Part shown: positions 15,001 through 27,200 of the stretch, piece by piece | Numbering within the stretch: position 1 is the stretch's first letter | Layout of the letters: each line of letters begins with the position of its first letter | DNA from: Struthio camelus | Lineage: Eukaryota; Chordata; Aves; Struthioniformes; Struthionidae | Length of the DNA: 64,000 nucleotides | NCBI RefSeq assembly: GCF_040807025.1 | Contig: NC_090952.1 | Coordinates: 28,579,068-28,643,067 of the forward strand | Reading direction: 5' to 3' | The notes under the pieces: model-generated | Told to the model about the DNA's origin: nothing | The model's input: only the letters and a program-made list of their open reading frames with translations | Databases searched by the model: none | Program-made: the position numbers and the translations under genes

Positions 15001-17300
15001 AGACCCTGTTGGAAGCACTAGTGAATGCAAGGCAGATTGTGTTTCTGCACCAGGTGGAACCTAACAAAGTAGGTTCCTCCCTCACGTTTCCGATTCCACA
15101 TCTCCAGCCAGATATGGCTTCAGACTGAAGTCCTGGCACTGCATCTTCAAGTCTTTGCAAAACTTTCCTATCCAGAACTCCTAGTTTTGCCTGCAACCAA
15201 ACCAAAATCCTATTCCAGACCTCTGTGCTATGAGGTGTCTGAAGTTAAGTTTTTCAGCTGGGGGTCTATTGTTTCGTGTCACGTTGTTATAACTTTCAGG
15301 AAACTGTTGTTCTTTGGCTCGTATATACAACTTCATACAGGGACCTGATATAGCTGCTCCTGAAGAGTCTGCAGAAGAAACTATTTGCCATCATTTTTGC
15401 AAATTATGACTTTTTTGCCTTTGCCTGATTTCACTGGCTGTTGCTCGCTCATACGGCTTCAGTTGGATCTGAGGCTCAGAAGTTTGGAATCCTTCCTATA
15501 CCTAGGAGGACAGCCTTCAACAAAGCCTATAGTCAGCCGAGCTAAAGCATGGAGTATTTTTAACAGTTCTTGAAACACGTTTTAATTTTAGAGCTTTGAT
15601 TCTTTTTTTCCTGGCTGCAGGTTTGAAGGTTTTGCAACCAATACCATCTGTCACCTCGGGATCCATGCCCAAGTCCGAGCATTATGGCTGAAAAGAGGAC
15701 TTGTCTTATGATACTAAGCTCCCATCTAGACTTTCAAGACCCAAGTCAATGCTTTAAACTTTAGTAGAGAGTCTAAGATTGCACACACAAAAACCGTTTT
15801 CCCAGCAGCTTATTTCCATCTTTGAAAAAATGAATTATTTTGCTTCTCTTTGATTTCCTCTTCCCCCACCAGCCTCACCTTATCTGGCTTTTAGCTTCAA
15901 AGTATCCTTAGATCTTAAATAAATTTGATTTAGAACCAAAGATATTTCATGTCATTTTCTTTTGAAAGCTGTTCTCTGCTTCGTTGTGCAACTGCCACAG
16001 AAACCAGCCAAGTCACAGCTGGGGGGAAGAAAGTGATGAAAGGGAAGGCTGCTTTTCTGGGATCCCATTTCCTTAAAATTCCTTAAAATTGGAGGAAATG
16101 TGCCTTAGTACAATGGCAATCAGTAATAGCGTGGACTCCCTTGGAAAGAGACGGGAGTACCGGTATCTCAGCCAGGCTTTTTTTCCTATCACTAGCAACC
16201 TGTAAAGCAGGGGACTATAGCCTGCTCTTTGACCACATGGCATGCACAGAATAAGTGTCAAAATAATGTCATTTGATGGTTATTTCTCTTTTTGAGCTCA
16301 TCTTGACTGTAACAGGCATGATAGCTCACAAGGCTGCTGCAATCCTGTGTATTTTCTTCTTCCTCCTTGCGCGGCTGTTTCTTGCAAGTTTGGTACAGCA
16401 GGGTCAAAGTAATACATTTTACCTACATTTGCTGTGTATCAGTTTTGATAGGAATATTTATTGGGTTGTTTAAAATTTATTAATAGGAATTTTGATAAGT
16501 TTATTGATTTTTTGAGGTATTAATATGAATGTTCCAAAAAGGGAGGGAATATATATATATCATTTAATCCCACACACTTATGTCATGAGGTTGAGGAGAG
16601 GGTGGGACAGTAGGTCTTGTGTTCTGAGTAAAGATTTGCTTTGCAGTAGTAGGGGAGGGGTTAAATTTGTATCAATATTTTGGACCCATAACAAACATTG
16701 AAAATAATGTGGAAAGGAGACTCCCAGGAAACCTTTATTAACAATACAGATGGTCCAAGAACTTAACATAGAGATCAAAGCTGTGGGGGGAGTTTGCTCT
16801 CTAATTGGGACCACCCTGCTTCCCTGCAATTAACCCATCTGGGAAATGCTGACAACACTCTTCCCTCTTCTTAGGGATTTTTGCAGCCTTTGAGCCTATC
16901 CCCCGTGCAGTGAAACAGAGGATGCAGAGATGATTAAATTATAAACTCAATTGATACTAGCTTAGTGACTAGGAAGATAAAAATTAAAATAAAGATGCTA
17001 ATTGATCAAACTGGACTTCTTAGTCCCCTGCACAGAAGAGCAGTTCAGAGAAGCTGCCAGTGCAGGCCCACGTCGCAGAGGTGCGCGAAGCAGGCGGTGG
17101 CGCACACCGCAGCTTGGTGATAAACCCCTGTCCGGGCTCGTCCCTTGTGGGGCAGGTGCTTGAGTAGTGGGCAGCTGATTCCATTGCCTATTTAAAGGCA
17201 TCTGCCTGTTGTGGAGTGATGACATAAGATGCTGACCAAAACAGGTCATGTAGGAATTAAAGCTTTCAGCTGTGCCCTGCACCATGTGCACTGTTAAATA
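1..17300. other. Intergenic sequence upstream of the relaxin-receptor-like gene
   Basis: I found no supportable gene here. Open frames are short, overlap on both strands, and show no recognisable domain or matching splice sites. Composition alternates between AT-rich stretches (for example 11,940-12,900 and 15,580-16,560) and moderately GC-rich ones (5,350-6,030). No intact transposable element is visible. Distal regulatory elements of the neighbouring gene could lie here, but nothing in the sequence alone identifies them. Confidence 0.6.
8210..8223 (+). repeat. Poly-T run (14 nt)
   Basis: A simple homopolymer in intergenic DNA. I see no transposon body attached to it. Confidence 0.9.
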
Positions 17301-17459
17301 CTTTTGGGAACATGGTCAGCCCTGTTTGCAGGCCTTCTGCAGAGCTGCTGCTGCCTGGCCCCGGGACAAGCTGTTTCATCTTGCTGTTCCCCCCGCCCCA
17401 TCGTTACTAGCGTCGTTCCGGTTCGTGGGTTTTACGACCGGTCAGTAAACCCGTCAATT

Positions 17460-18225
17460 AGCAGCCCGTGTAGCTGGGGGGGGCCGGGGAGCACCTGGGC
17501 CGGCAGCCAGCAGCCTGCACAAGGGGCTGAGCGGCAGCAGCCGGCTGCGGGCGCGGCCGGGTGCCCGAGGGCGGCCGCGGCCCGACGCCGAGCGAGGTCT
17601 GCTGCTGCCGCCGGCACCCGACGGACGGGCCGCCGCCGAGCTCCGGCCACCCGGGCGGCGGGTCAGTGTCCAGCAGCAGCTGCTCATCGGTCTCCCAAGA
17701 TTTCTAAGCAGTTTTTCAGAGCCGGTGTCGCGGCTGCCGGGCCGGGAGCCTTGCAGGGCATCGCCCGGCGGAGAGCTTCGCCGGGCTCCCCCGACGTCCC
17801 GGGCACGGCGACCGCCGCTCGGAGCCGGGGCGGCGGCGCCCGGCCGCGGGCTCCCTCCGGGGCCGGGCGGCTGCAGCGGGGCCAGGGTCCGCTCCGGCCC
17901 CGCAGGGCTCCCGGGGCAGGCGGCAGCGGCCCCGCAGCGGGCCGGGTCGTTCCTGCCCGCGCCCCCCCGGTCCGACGCGTCCCGCTGCCGCCGGGCTCCG
18001 AGCGGCCCCGGCCCGGCCGCGGCTCGGCGGTTCGCCGGGACCGGCCGCGTCCCCGGAGCCGGCGCGCGCGCCGCTGGCAGAAGCCGGTGCGCTCGTGCCT
18101 CTCAGCAGCAGAGGATCCGCAGCATCTTCAGCTCCCCCTTTCCCTCCTCCCCTCTCTGCTTACAGTAGCCCAGAAGATTTCTAAACCTTTCCCTGCCCGG
18201 GACTGTAGTGACGGGGGCTCCTGAC
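17460..18225 (+). promoter_or_regulatory. CpG-rich block, probable promoter and 5' UTR of the relaxin-receptor-like gene
   Basis: About 770 bases immediately before the start codon are very GC-rich and dense in CpG, while the flanking DNA on both sides is AT-rich. This is the usual look of a vertebrate CpG-island promoter, and it sits exactly where the receptor's first exon needs one. No TATA box is evident inside the block. The transcription start cannot be placed from sequence. Confidence 0.6.
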
Positions 18226-18274
18226 ATGAAGCTGCTCCTGAGCATCCTGCCGTCCCTCTTCTATGCTGCTACAA
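18226..18274 (+). CDS. RXFP2-like: RXFP2-like exon 1: start codon and signal peptide
   Basis: It encodes [16 protein letters not shown] plus one base (phase 1). The short positive start and hydrophobic core fit a signal peptide. The donor is gtaagt. I chose this ATG because it opens the only hydrophobic leader near the CpG block whose phase fits exon 2. Confidence 0.8.
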
Positions 18275-21200
18275 GTAAGTGGCTGTCTGTGCAGGTCACT
18301 GAATGCGAAAGGGGGAGAAAATCGTGCCATTTGGTTGTGCTGCTGGGAGCTGGGGGTTATGAGGGTTTTTTTTTTTAATTAGGATTTTGATCAAAGTCTT
18401 GATCTGTAGGATCTGTAATCCTAGCACATGTCACTAGTGATGCTAGCTGTCTGAAAATAGCCTTGCTGCATCCCGAAAAAATTTTATTGCTTGAGGAGAG
18501 TTTGTCTGTGTGCCTGTTGACGCTGCTCTCTCTGCACTGTGCTTTTCATGGACTTTGTTACCTGTAAGCAGAGGCGATTGCAAACTGCATTTTTGTATTT
18601 TATTTTTATTTAATATGTTACCTGTAAACCGAGAGGGAATTGCAAATTGTGATTCTGTCTTTTATTCGAGATAACAGAAACCAAGCTTGAGAGCGGAGTG
18701 AGAGTAGATGCAGAAGTCGTGTTAATGTTATGATCTGAAAGGGGAGAGAGAGCAGTGGACAAAAACCAGATAAAAAAAGAGACACTATTTTGCTAGAGGT
18801 TAGAAAAGGGTGTTGGGAAAAGTCGGCAGCTCTGCGGTATTTCCGTTTCTGTCTGATTTGTTGTGTTTTACTTTTGTCAATGACAATTCAAACTCTTGCT
18901 GTCCCTGCCCGCCCTTGGGGAGTGAGGGGCAATTTTGGAGCTCTGCCACAGAATGGGGGATTCAAACTCTTTCAAACTGAACAGTTCTTTATATTTCCTT
19001 TGAAGTGTTCTGCTTTAGCTGCAGCTCAACCCCTCTCCATGGCGGCCGGGGGTGGGGGGGAATTTAATAGGTGATTTATACGTAGGGTATTGTCTGAAAG
19101 GGGTTTGCAGCCCTGGGTAGGGACCCGTGCCTGGACAACAAGGATGCATCACGGCTCAGGAAACGTGGAGTGGGAAAAGTGTCATCTCTGGGCCGTGTCC
19201 TGTGGTTTTGGGACTTTGCTAGCAGAAATACATTTTCTTTGCGGACAGAGATCATGCGGAATTAAGGGATGTTTCATTAAGCATGTTAGAGAATTCATTT
19301 TCTGGAGGTGAGCTTATTGAACTGACTTCAATGTGCCTGGTGTATGAGAAAAGCAGACCTGCTTTTTGGTCTCTCAGGAGATGCCTTTCTGAATGGAAAA
19401 AAGACAAATATCAAGAAGACCAGGTCTTGCTGATGTCATTTTGAGTCTTCCTCATGTTTATTCTGAAGCCTAGGAAAAACTGGATAGAAGATCCCCAAAA
19501 TACTGTTGCAGATCTGGGACGGCGATACTTTGGGGTCTGCTGGGTGCTCTTTGTGAGGACGACCCTTGGGGGACAGCCGCCCCCAGCTGCGCCAAGCGGG
19601 GCTCTCCCCGCCGCCTTGTGGCAAAAGTGTTTTCTGTCGGTTGTTTTTATTATTGTTTTTGCTCACAGATGTTTTATTGGAGATGTGCAGGCTTCATTTA
19701 TAATCTTGAGTGGCCCTTGTGAAAAGTCAGCAGATGCTGAACTATAATAACTCTAATCCAGGCTAAATTTGGCCACTCCATTTTGTTTGTTTGTTTGTTT
19801 TGGCAGCGCGCGCCCACGGCGCGGGGTGAGGTGCCGTTCTCCCCTTCCCCGTAGGAGCCCCCTTCCAGCCGGCGCTGCTGGTGTGCCAGTGCCACTGCAC
19901 CCAGCGCGGCTGGCGAGCACCCACAAAACCCTCCCGGGAGGGAGATAAAATGTGCGGTTCTGCAAATTAACTGAATCTCCAGGCAGCCAGTCTCTGTCTC
20001 CAGAGGTTTGGAGGAGGTCACCTTTAAGAAAAAGCTACATAATCCAAATATCACCTCTAATTCTGGGCATTTTACCTTACCTGACACTCTTACTTTTCCT
20101 CTAGGTTTTTTATTTCCCCTGCCTGCTCCTTTAGCATTTCTCCTGCCACCCCTCCAGCGTATTTTAAGAGGCTTCCCGTTTGGCAGATTTGCACTGGAAC
20201 GCTCTTATTTGCACTTTGTCCGTGTTCCGGTCCCCGCGCTCGCCGTTCGGTGCGCCGGGGTCCTGCAGAGCTGTGCACGAGGGCTGCCAGGGCAGGGGCG
20301 GGCAGCCTGCGGTGACAGTGGGGGACGGCAGCAGGACCGTCGCGGCTGTACTTAGAAACACGCACCTGCAAAACCCCCCTGACAAGTGAGCAAACGGGTT
20401 TCCTAGTGCCTGGCTCGACGCCAGGGTGCAGCCCGGGGGCTGGCGGCGGAGGTGCTGTGCTGGCGGCCCTGCTGCCGTAGCAGGGCTGCGGCCGCATCCC
20501 GCGCGGAGCCGTGCTGGGCTGTCGTGCGCAGGGCGCCGGGCGGGAGCTGCGCGGTCCCCAGCCGCGTGTGCCCGACCGCGTGCCGCTGGCGGTCCAGAGG
20601 TGCTGCTAGGAAAAACGAGAGCAGCACCTCTCATGAGATGCGCAGGAGCCCTCGAGGCCGTCGGGAGCGGATCTGTGCCTGGGGGCAGCTCCGGGGCCGG
20701 TGTCCCACAGCGGGGCCCGGAGCCCCCCGAGGACCTGCCCGGGGGCCTGGAGGCAACCGCCGGGGCAAGCGGGGCCGAAAGCTTGGTCTGCATTGCAGAG
20801 GGTCACCCAAACCGCGGCCCGGGCCCCGGCCGGCGGGCGTTGGAGCCGCACGGCCCGGCCAGCGGAGCCCGGGTGGTGGCCGCGTTGGAGGCGCCTGGGG
20901 CGGTTTAGCTGAGGAGTCGCGCTGAGGAATAGCGTCCAGCTTCTCTCAGGTACTTTGCAATGATATACAGCGTGGACTTGGACTGTTTTGACACAAACTT
21001 CATTTTATTTAGGGGTTTTTTGTACACGTTTTTATTGTTGGGTGTGATCTGCCAGCATAAAGTATTTCTAAGAAATGTGATAAAACTCTTTTATAGAAGC
21101 GTTAGCACTCAACAACTCCATTAGAAAACAAACTTACACATCAACTTGGCTTAAATTTTTATTGCATTCACTGCCTCGAAGAAGCAGGTGCTTAGGAAAA

Positions 21201-24200
21201 TCAAAGGAACTGGTCACACATTACCACTTTGCATTTGTCCATCTTGTAACGTTGACTTGTTAAAGCAATTGCTTGCGCCTGCTCTATAATGAGATATACA
21301 TGTACCAGAGCTTTTTACTGGGCTTTATTCACTTCTTAAAGGGAAGTTCTTGTTCTGCTGTTGATTCTCATGTGTCCCAAGCCCCCAGTAACTGGGTTTT
21401 GATCTACCGATGCAGAAGACCTTTACTGGAACCAGCCCTGCTCCTTTTAAAGGCTTTTTTTGTATGCTCCTGTGGTGCTTTTTTAAAATTTAAAATAAAA
21501 TCGTGCATGTAGTTCCTCATTCCTCACACTTATGCACTCAAGTTCCCCTTCCAGCTCAATTATAATGAGCAGGTACAAGTAAAAATGGATTTTTTTTTCC
21601 CTCCCAAATTCTGGGTAGTTATTTTTATTGGGGAGGGGAGGGGGGCAGCAGCCCAGCCCTCCAGTAGTATAAAGACTGTTAAATTTGACCTGCTTGTGCA
21701 AGTACCATCTGGGAATAAGGGAGTGAGTCATGCCATTAACAAAGACGATGTCTCCATGTGAGATGATATCCCAGGCAACGTCTCCGTTCTGCATGTATCA
21801 GTTCATGCTTATAGTGGCGTTTTTGTCGCTGCCCAGCAGGTAGTAAGTTGGCACCTAAAAAGTCCTATTCACTTTGAAGCCGTGCAAGAAGGAAATGCCA
21901 TTTACTGAGTTTGGTGCGGCTCCAGGACCCCCATCCTGCTCGCTTGCCCAGAGCAAAACTATTCAGCTCCCTCCAAGGGCATCACGTGCCCTTTCCTTCC
22001 CTCTTTTTGTCATACTTATGTGACACCCCCATTCACAAGGCCATGTAATCCTGCATGCAGCGGTTCTTGCTGCACCCTTCTGAGCTTCAGATGTTCCAGA
22101 ACTTGCCCTGGGCAAACCAGACGCTGAGGCGTGGAGCGACTTGTCCATCCTCGTGCAGGAGATCTGCTTCCACTCTCTCGCTGTGTTGATGTAAATTGGT
22201 GGCCTCATAAAGCAGAGTCGCATACAGAAGTATTTAAAGTCATTGAAACTATTTGCACTAATAAGAGCACTTGGACTAAGCCGTATGGTAACAAGCACGT
22301 CCCCATATGAATTCCCCTGTTGCATTTAAAGACAGGAAGCTTTTCAAGGAAGTTAAATTTTAAACGTTACCAATTGTTTGATACAGGAATGGGAGAGAGA
22401 GACTTCCCAGCTGCCTTCATAGCTCACAGGAGAAATGTGGCCATATGGCAACTTGGATCTTTGCTTCTTTTACATACATATACAATTTTTTCATAGTATT
22501 TGCAGAGGAAAAAAAAGAGCAAACCTTTAGCTTATGCAGCACCCCTCACCCACATCTCCGCAGACTTTACTGTTGCAGTCTTGGCTTATGTTTGTTGTGT
22601 TATCAGAAGAAAGATGTTCTTGTCCCTAGCTAAAGGAGCAAAAGACCATGCATAAATAAATTTTCAGTGATAAAATTTTGCAATATTTAATAGAAGATTA
22701 TTTTTTTTAAGTTCCAGGCAAACAGTAATTCCATTTGATATTTTTTATGCATTTTAATGTTCTGTAGTTGGATGTGTAATATCACCATACATTTAGATAT
22801 GTATATTACAGAAAAATAGCCACATGTATTTATAAAATTACTTACTCCCTCTGCTTTTGACTGGCCTTTCTGCAAATTGAGGCACTTCTGAAGCAGTGAT
22901 CTATGGAAGCCCAATGCACTATACAAAAAAGGTGAATGAAGACATTTTGGTGAAAGATGTTGAAATTTAATAAGCGTTGGATGATTTTGCACATCCTTAA
23001 CTTTATCTGCCTGTTAGGGAACTCTATTGGCAATACCTATCTCTACTTTCAGAGCTCTTTGTGTCTTAGCCCCGCTGGTAGGTCTGTCCTGGGTAGAGCA
23101 CAGGAATCGGGCTGCAGTAGCCCAGCAAAAGTGAACGTCGCTGCAGAGACGCTCGCTGCCCTCCTGCGCTCTGCGGCCATGTTAGTCCAAGACTATTTCT
23201 GGCACCAGCCTCGTGCCTGTTCTTGGACTCCTGCACTTAATGAGCATTGCTCTTGCTGTAGTGTGGTAGATCCTGCAGTTTTGAGAGGAAAACATGGCTC
23301 TCTGTGATAAAAGCCGTGTCTAATTCTGGTGCCTCCTGCCAGACTGGGAGCGGCTGTGACTCCTGAGGAGCCCCCCCTTTCCTCTTCCTCGGCAATGATG
23401 TTGGGAAGGATCGCCCGTGTTTCGGGGCCCGCAGATGCTAGGTGCAAAAGCCCTGCTTTTATGACAAATTAAGCTAGAAGAGCTGAGTGTGAACCACTCC
23501 TGTATACTCAGAGCTGAGCTAAGGGGCTCTGCTGTCTTTTCTGGGGGCTCATCTTCAGGCTTATCTTCAAGCAGAAGAAGAGGGGAGCATTTAATGGCAC
23601 AAGCATGTGGGCCCATGACTTCAGGAGCACGTTAACTCTAGCCATGACTTAAAAGCCTGCTTGTTGGCGTCATTATTAACCTCCCTCTGCGCATATGGAT
23701 TGCTAAGCTGACAGCACGTTATATGGTCTCTGGTGAGGCCCCTGTGTATTAGGGAGCTTCATCCCTCAAATTTTAAATGTGAAGAAACATTGGTATGAAC
23801 GATCAAAGTAAACTACTTGCAGCTACCTCAGAAGTCTGCTGCCAGACTAAGGCCAGAACTTGGATTTTATGCTTTGGGATAAGCTGCCACTGCGAGGGGA
23901 CAAGGCTTTTTCAGGTGGAGGAAGGGATTTCAGGCCATGTGTTGTCCCGTTGCCCTCCAGATTAGCCAAGTGCTAGCCTGGTGCAGCACTGACGCCAGGA
24001 GCTGCCCAGCTTGGGGAGCACATGCTGGAAGGGAGCTCTCTGGCATGACACATGGCTGTGCCACCTGAAGCTCTGCTGGTTGAGGAGGAGGAAGCCTGGG
24101 CAGAGCCTTGCCATGAGGAGCCCTCAGCCTTGGGTGCTGCCTACCATGGAGCGAGGAATAGCTTGGAGAATGGTATATTTACGCAGGCTTTGCGAGTCAA

Positions 24201-27200
24201 GAAGGTGCTCAGGGTTGCGGACAGGCATTTCTTTGCAACTATTTTAAACCAAAATAACAGCTGTATTTTAAGTAAGACGCAAATATCTCCAGAGCCTACC
24301 AGCACCAGCATGCTCCTCTGGACTCTGCTCAGACCAAGCAATTTAGCACTGCTGAACAGACCTGGGGCAGAGCCTGGAGGTGGCCCCAGCCCAACTGCCG
24401 GAGACACCCTCACGCTAGTGCCCAGCATGGCTATTCCCCAGATGATTCATCAGGCTCAGCCTGCAAAGTGCAAAAGAAGTCACTCTTGGTTTCCCCTTCC
24501 TGCCGGGGCAGCCCTGGGCTGCGGCATGCCTGGCATTGCATCTGGAGGAGCCACCCGGAGTCCCGGGCGGCATCGCGGATGGCAACTGAAGGCACGGGAG
24601 AGGATGAGCGATGGTGTGGGGCTGCTGAGAAGGTCACTTGTGTCTGTTTTATGGCTGAAAGTGGGTGTAGATGTCTTCCAGAGGGTTTTGGGATGACTCC
24701 AGCTTTTAGGAAGGATTCATAGGCTCTGCTCTAACTCTTAAACACTTTGAATCATGTTGATTAAATCCAGCGAGTTTTGTGTGGATTTAGAGTTCTTATT
24801 TCCCCCAGAACAAACACCCCCAGATGCATCCGTAAATCTCCGGGAAGGCTGGTGGGTCTCCAAGGCCCATTCAGAAGATATACGGCTGGGGAATCGGCCA
24901 GTGTATGCTGTTTACTTCTAGCTCCAAACAGCCATCTCAGAAAGAGGGGATATTTCTAGTGTAATGTGGAAAATTACTTAAGATCCAGATACAGCTAGTT
25001 GGCAGGGAAATGTCATTCACGCGGGTGAGGCGCCGGGCAGCCAGCGGGCCATGAGATCTGTCGGGCATGGGGCGCACCTGTGCCCCAGGCTCAGGGTGTC
25101 CCGCATCAGGAATCGCGCCCCTGCCGCGCTCCTCGGGGCCACGTCCCATCCTTGAGCGCCAGGTTTGGGGTCAGAGGCAGTTTCCAGGGTGTTCGATAGT
25201 ACAGAGATCAGCACCCAGCAATCTCGGGTAACGTAGAGTTAACTCATGGCAAAAATGCATCGAGTTCCACCCATTCCTTAGCTTTGTCCTTTATTAGCCC
25301 TTCACGAGAAAAAGCCTTTGAGAGATGTCTTAAATCTCACAGAATCTTAAATCTGATTTGAACGAGCATAGTTGTTCCTCTTGTACTTTCTGCCTTTCTC
25401 TATACATGGAGAAGTTTGGCAAAAACTTTGCTTCTTAAGAGCTCAGTTGCTCTTCTGGTAAGTCATTGTGGGGGGATGCCTTGAAGAGCACCGGGGGACC
25501 CTAGTAGAAGAGACTCATTTAACAACAGCAGGGAAAAAAGATCCTGTGGATGTTCCCTCAGCACATGACCGTGAGGCTGAGGATAACACAACTTGGGAGA
25601 GGGGAGGACTGGGAGAGTTGCCTCATCCTGCATCTGGCTACGCTCAACAGACTTCCAAAGCCAAAACACACCCTCAGCATTTCCACTGCATCCCACTGGC
25701 TGGGACCCCACTGCCTGGGACCTCACTGCCTCAGGCTGCTCTGCTCGGAAAGTCTGCAACTTCATCTCTGCTTTTCTGAAATCCTTTGCTTTTCACCATG
25801 GGCCACAACTGCTGCTACCACCAACCGTTGCGTTGCAGTCAGCCATTGTCCACTGCGAGCCGCCTGGAGCATGGCTGCACTGAGCTGGCGGAGCCTCAGC
25901 TCATGCTGTGTGTAGCTGCACCTGCCGCCCAGCCTCACCTCCAACCTCTTCACCCTGTTGCACCCAGGGGATGAACCCGTTTGAAGCATCAGTTTGACAC
26001 GGGCTGGCGGGTGGACAAATGACTGGGGGTTTCCTGCTCACGCTCCGAGTTATATTCATTCCTATGTTCTGCTGCAGTGCTTCCTCATAGGCTCGTTAAT
26101 GGTATGTGTGTGTTAGTGAGGCAAAGTACTCCTAATTGCAACATGCACCATTAGCCATTAATAGCCTGGCAGTTAAAGAAAATCTTGAGTGACAAGTGGG
26201 GCCCCTCCACACAGTCACGTTCCCTCCCTGTGGCTGATTGCCACCACTGCCAGGGCCATGATCAAAGTGGGGATGTGAGAACGTTTAGCTGGATCTGAAG
26301 CATGCGTTTGCCATGGATAATTGCAGGATATTAATGAACAGGGCCCTTTAGCTGAGCATCTTTGATTGCTCTGATGGAAAGGGCTCAGCAGAAGGAGAGC
26401 CGGAGTTACCAAGACAGTTTTGCACCCTGCAATTGAACCGCACCTTGGAGACGGTGGCAGCTTCGGCAAGCTGGAGAAACAGCCTGGGGGGGCAATCGCT
26501 GGGGAGTGTTTTGGGGCTCTCCCGTTTGCCCGGGGCAGCTGCCTCTGCCCACGTCTCCCTGGCTCCCAGGCGGTGCTTTGCCTGCTAAAACTGCTCCACA
26601 GGCAAGGGTGCTGGTTCCCAGCCCGTTCTCCCCTTTCCTCCCTGCAAGGCCACAGCAGGCAGGCTGGCTGGCTGGCTGGCTGCTCCCCTCGGAGCCACCT
26701 CCAGCCCCGGAGCCACCTCCACCCTGGGCCACGGAGGAGCCTCCCTCGCCACAAGTGCTTCGGGACAGCAGCTAGTTTTAGCGAAGCAAAAGACGCAGTG
26801 GCCGCTGTCTCGGGCACCGTCTCTCACGTCTCACTGGGGAACAGCAGTCAGGGTTGCTGGAAGCGATCTGGGTGCACTGGGGACCACGTGCTCGGCAGCA
26901 GCCTGGCGCAGGGACGGAGGTGGCACGCTGCGCGCGGGGCCAGGGACGCGGCGACGCTTTGCTGCAATGCCGAGCGTGTCCCTGTTCCCTCGGCAGAGCC
27001 GGACCCGCTTCGCTCGTGGCCAGACGGGCGCGTGTGTCCCCTGGGACAGTTCCCCTGCGGCAACCTCTCCATCTGCTTACCCCAGGCCCTGCACTGCAAC
27101 GGGGTGGAGGACTGCGACAACGGCGCGGACGAAGAAAACTGCGGTAATTAGCAAGCCCCTAGCAAAGATGGATGCCCTAGGAGTTAATAAACCTCCTGGA

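Larger units (their letters stand above)
18275..26996 (+). other. RXFP2-like intron 1 (8.7 kb)
   Basis: This is by far the longest intron of the gene. It is mostly AT-rich to mixed DNA, with a GC-rich block at about 20,220-20,935. Open frames here lack domains. One frame enters exon 2 in phase from about 26,420, but its only start is TTG, so I do not read it as an alternative first exon. Confidence 0.75.

Noticed and set aside
1-17300. Search for a further gene upstream of the receptor, such as another neighbour of STARD8
   Set aside because: No frame showed a recognisable domain, and no chain of exons with compatible phases could be built.
17304-18224. 306-codon + strand frame ending one base before the receptor ATG
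   Set aside because: Its first codon is TTG, it has no in-frame ATG, and it is an Arg/Ala/Pro/Gly-rich product of the CpG block with no domain.
20164-20908. Several overlapping frames of 135-209 codons on both strands
   Set aside because: All coincide with the CpG-rich block in intron 1, overlap one another in different frames and show no domain.
26420-27151. 243-codon frame that runs in phase into the LDLa exon, a possible alternative first exon
   Set aside because: The start is TTG, the upstream part is low-complexity without a signal peptide, and a good splice acceptor sits exactly at the domain boundary.
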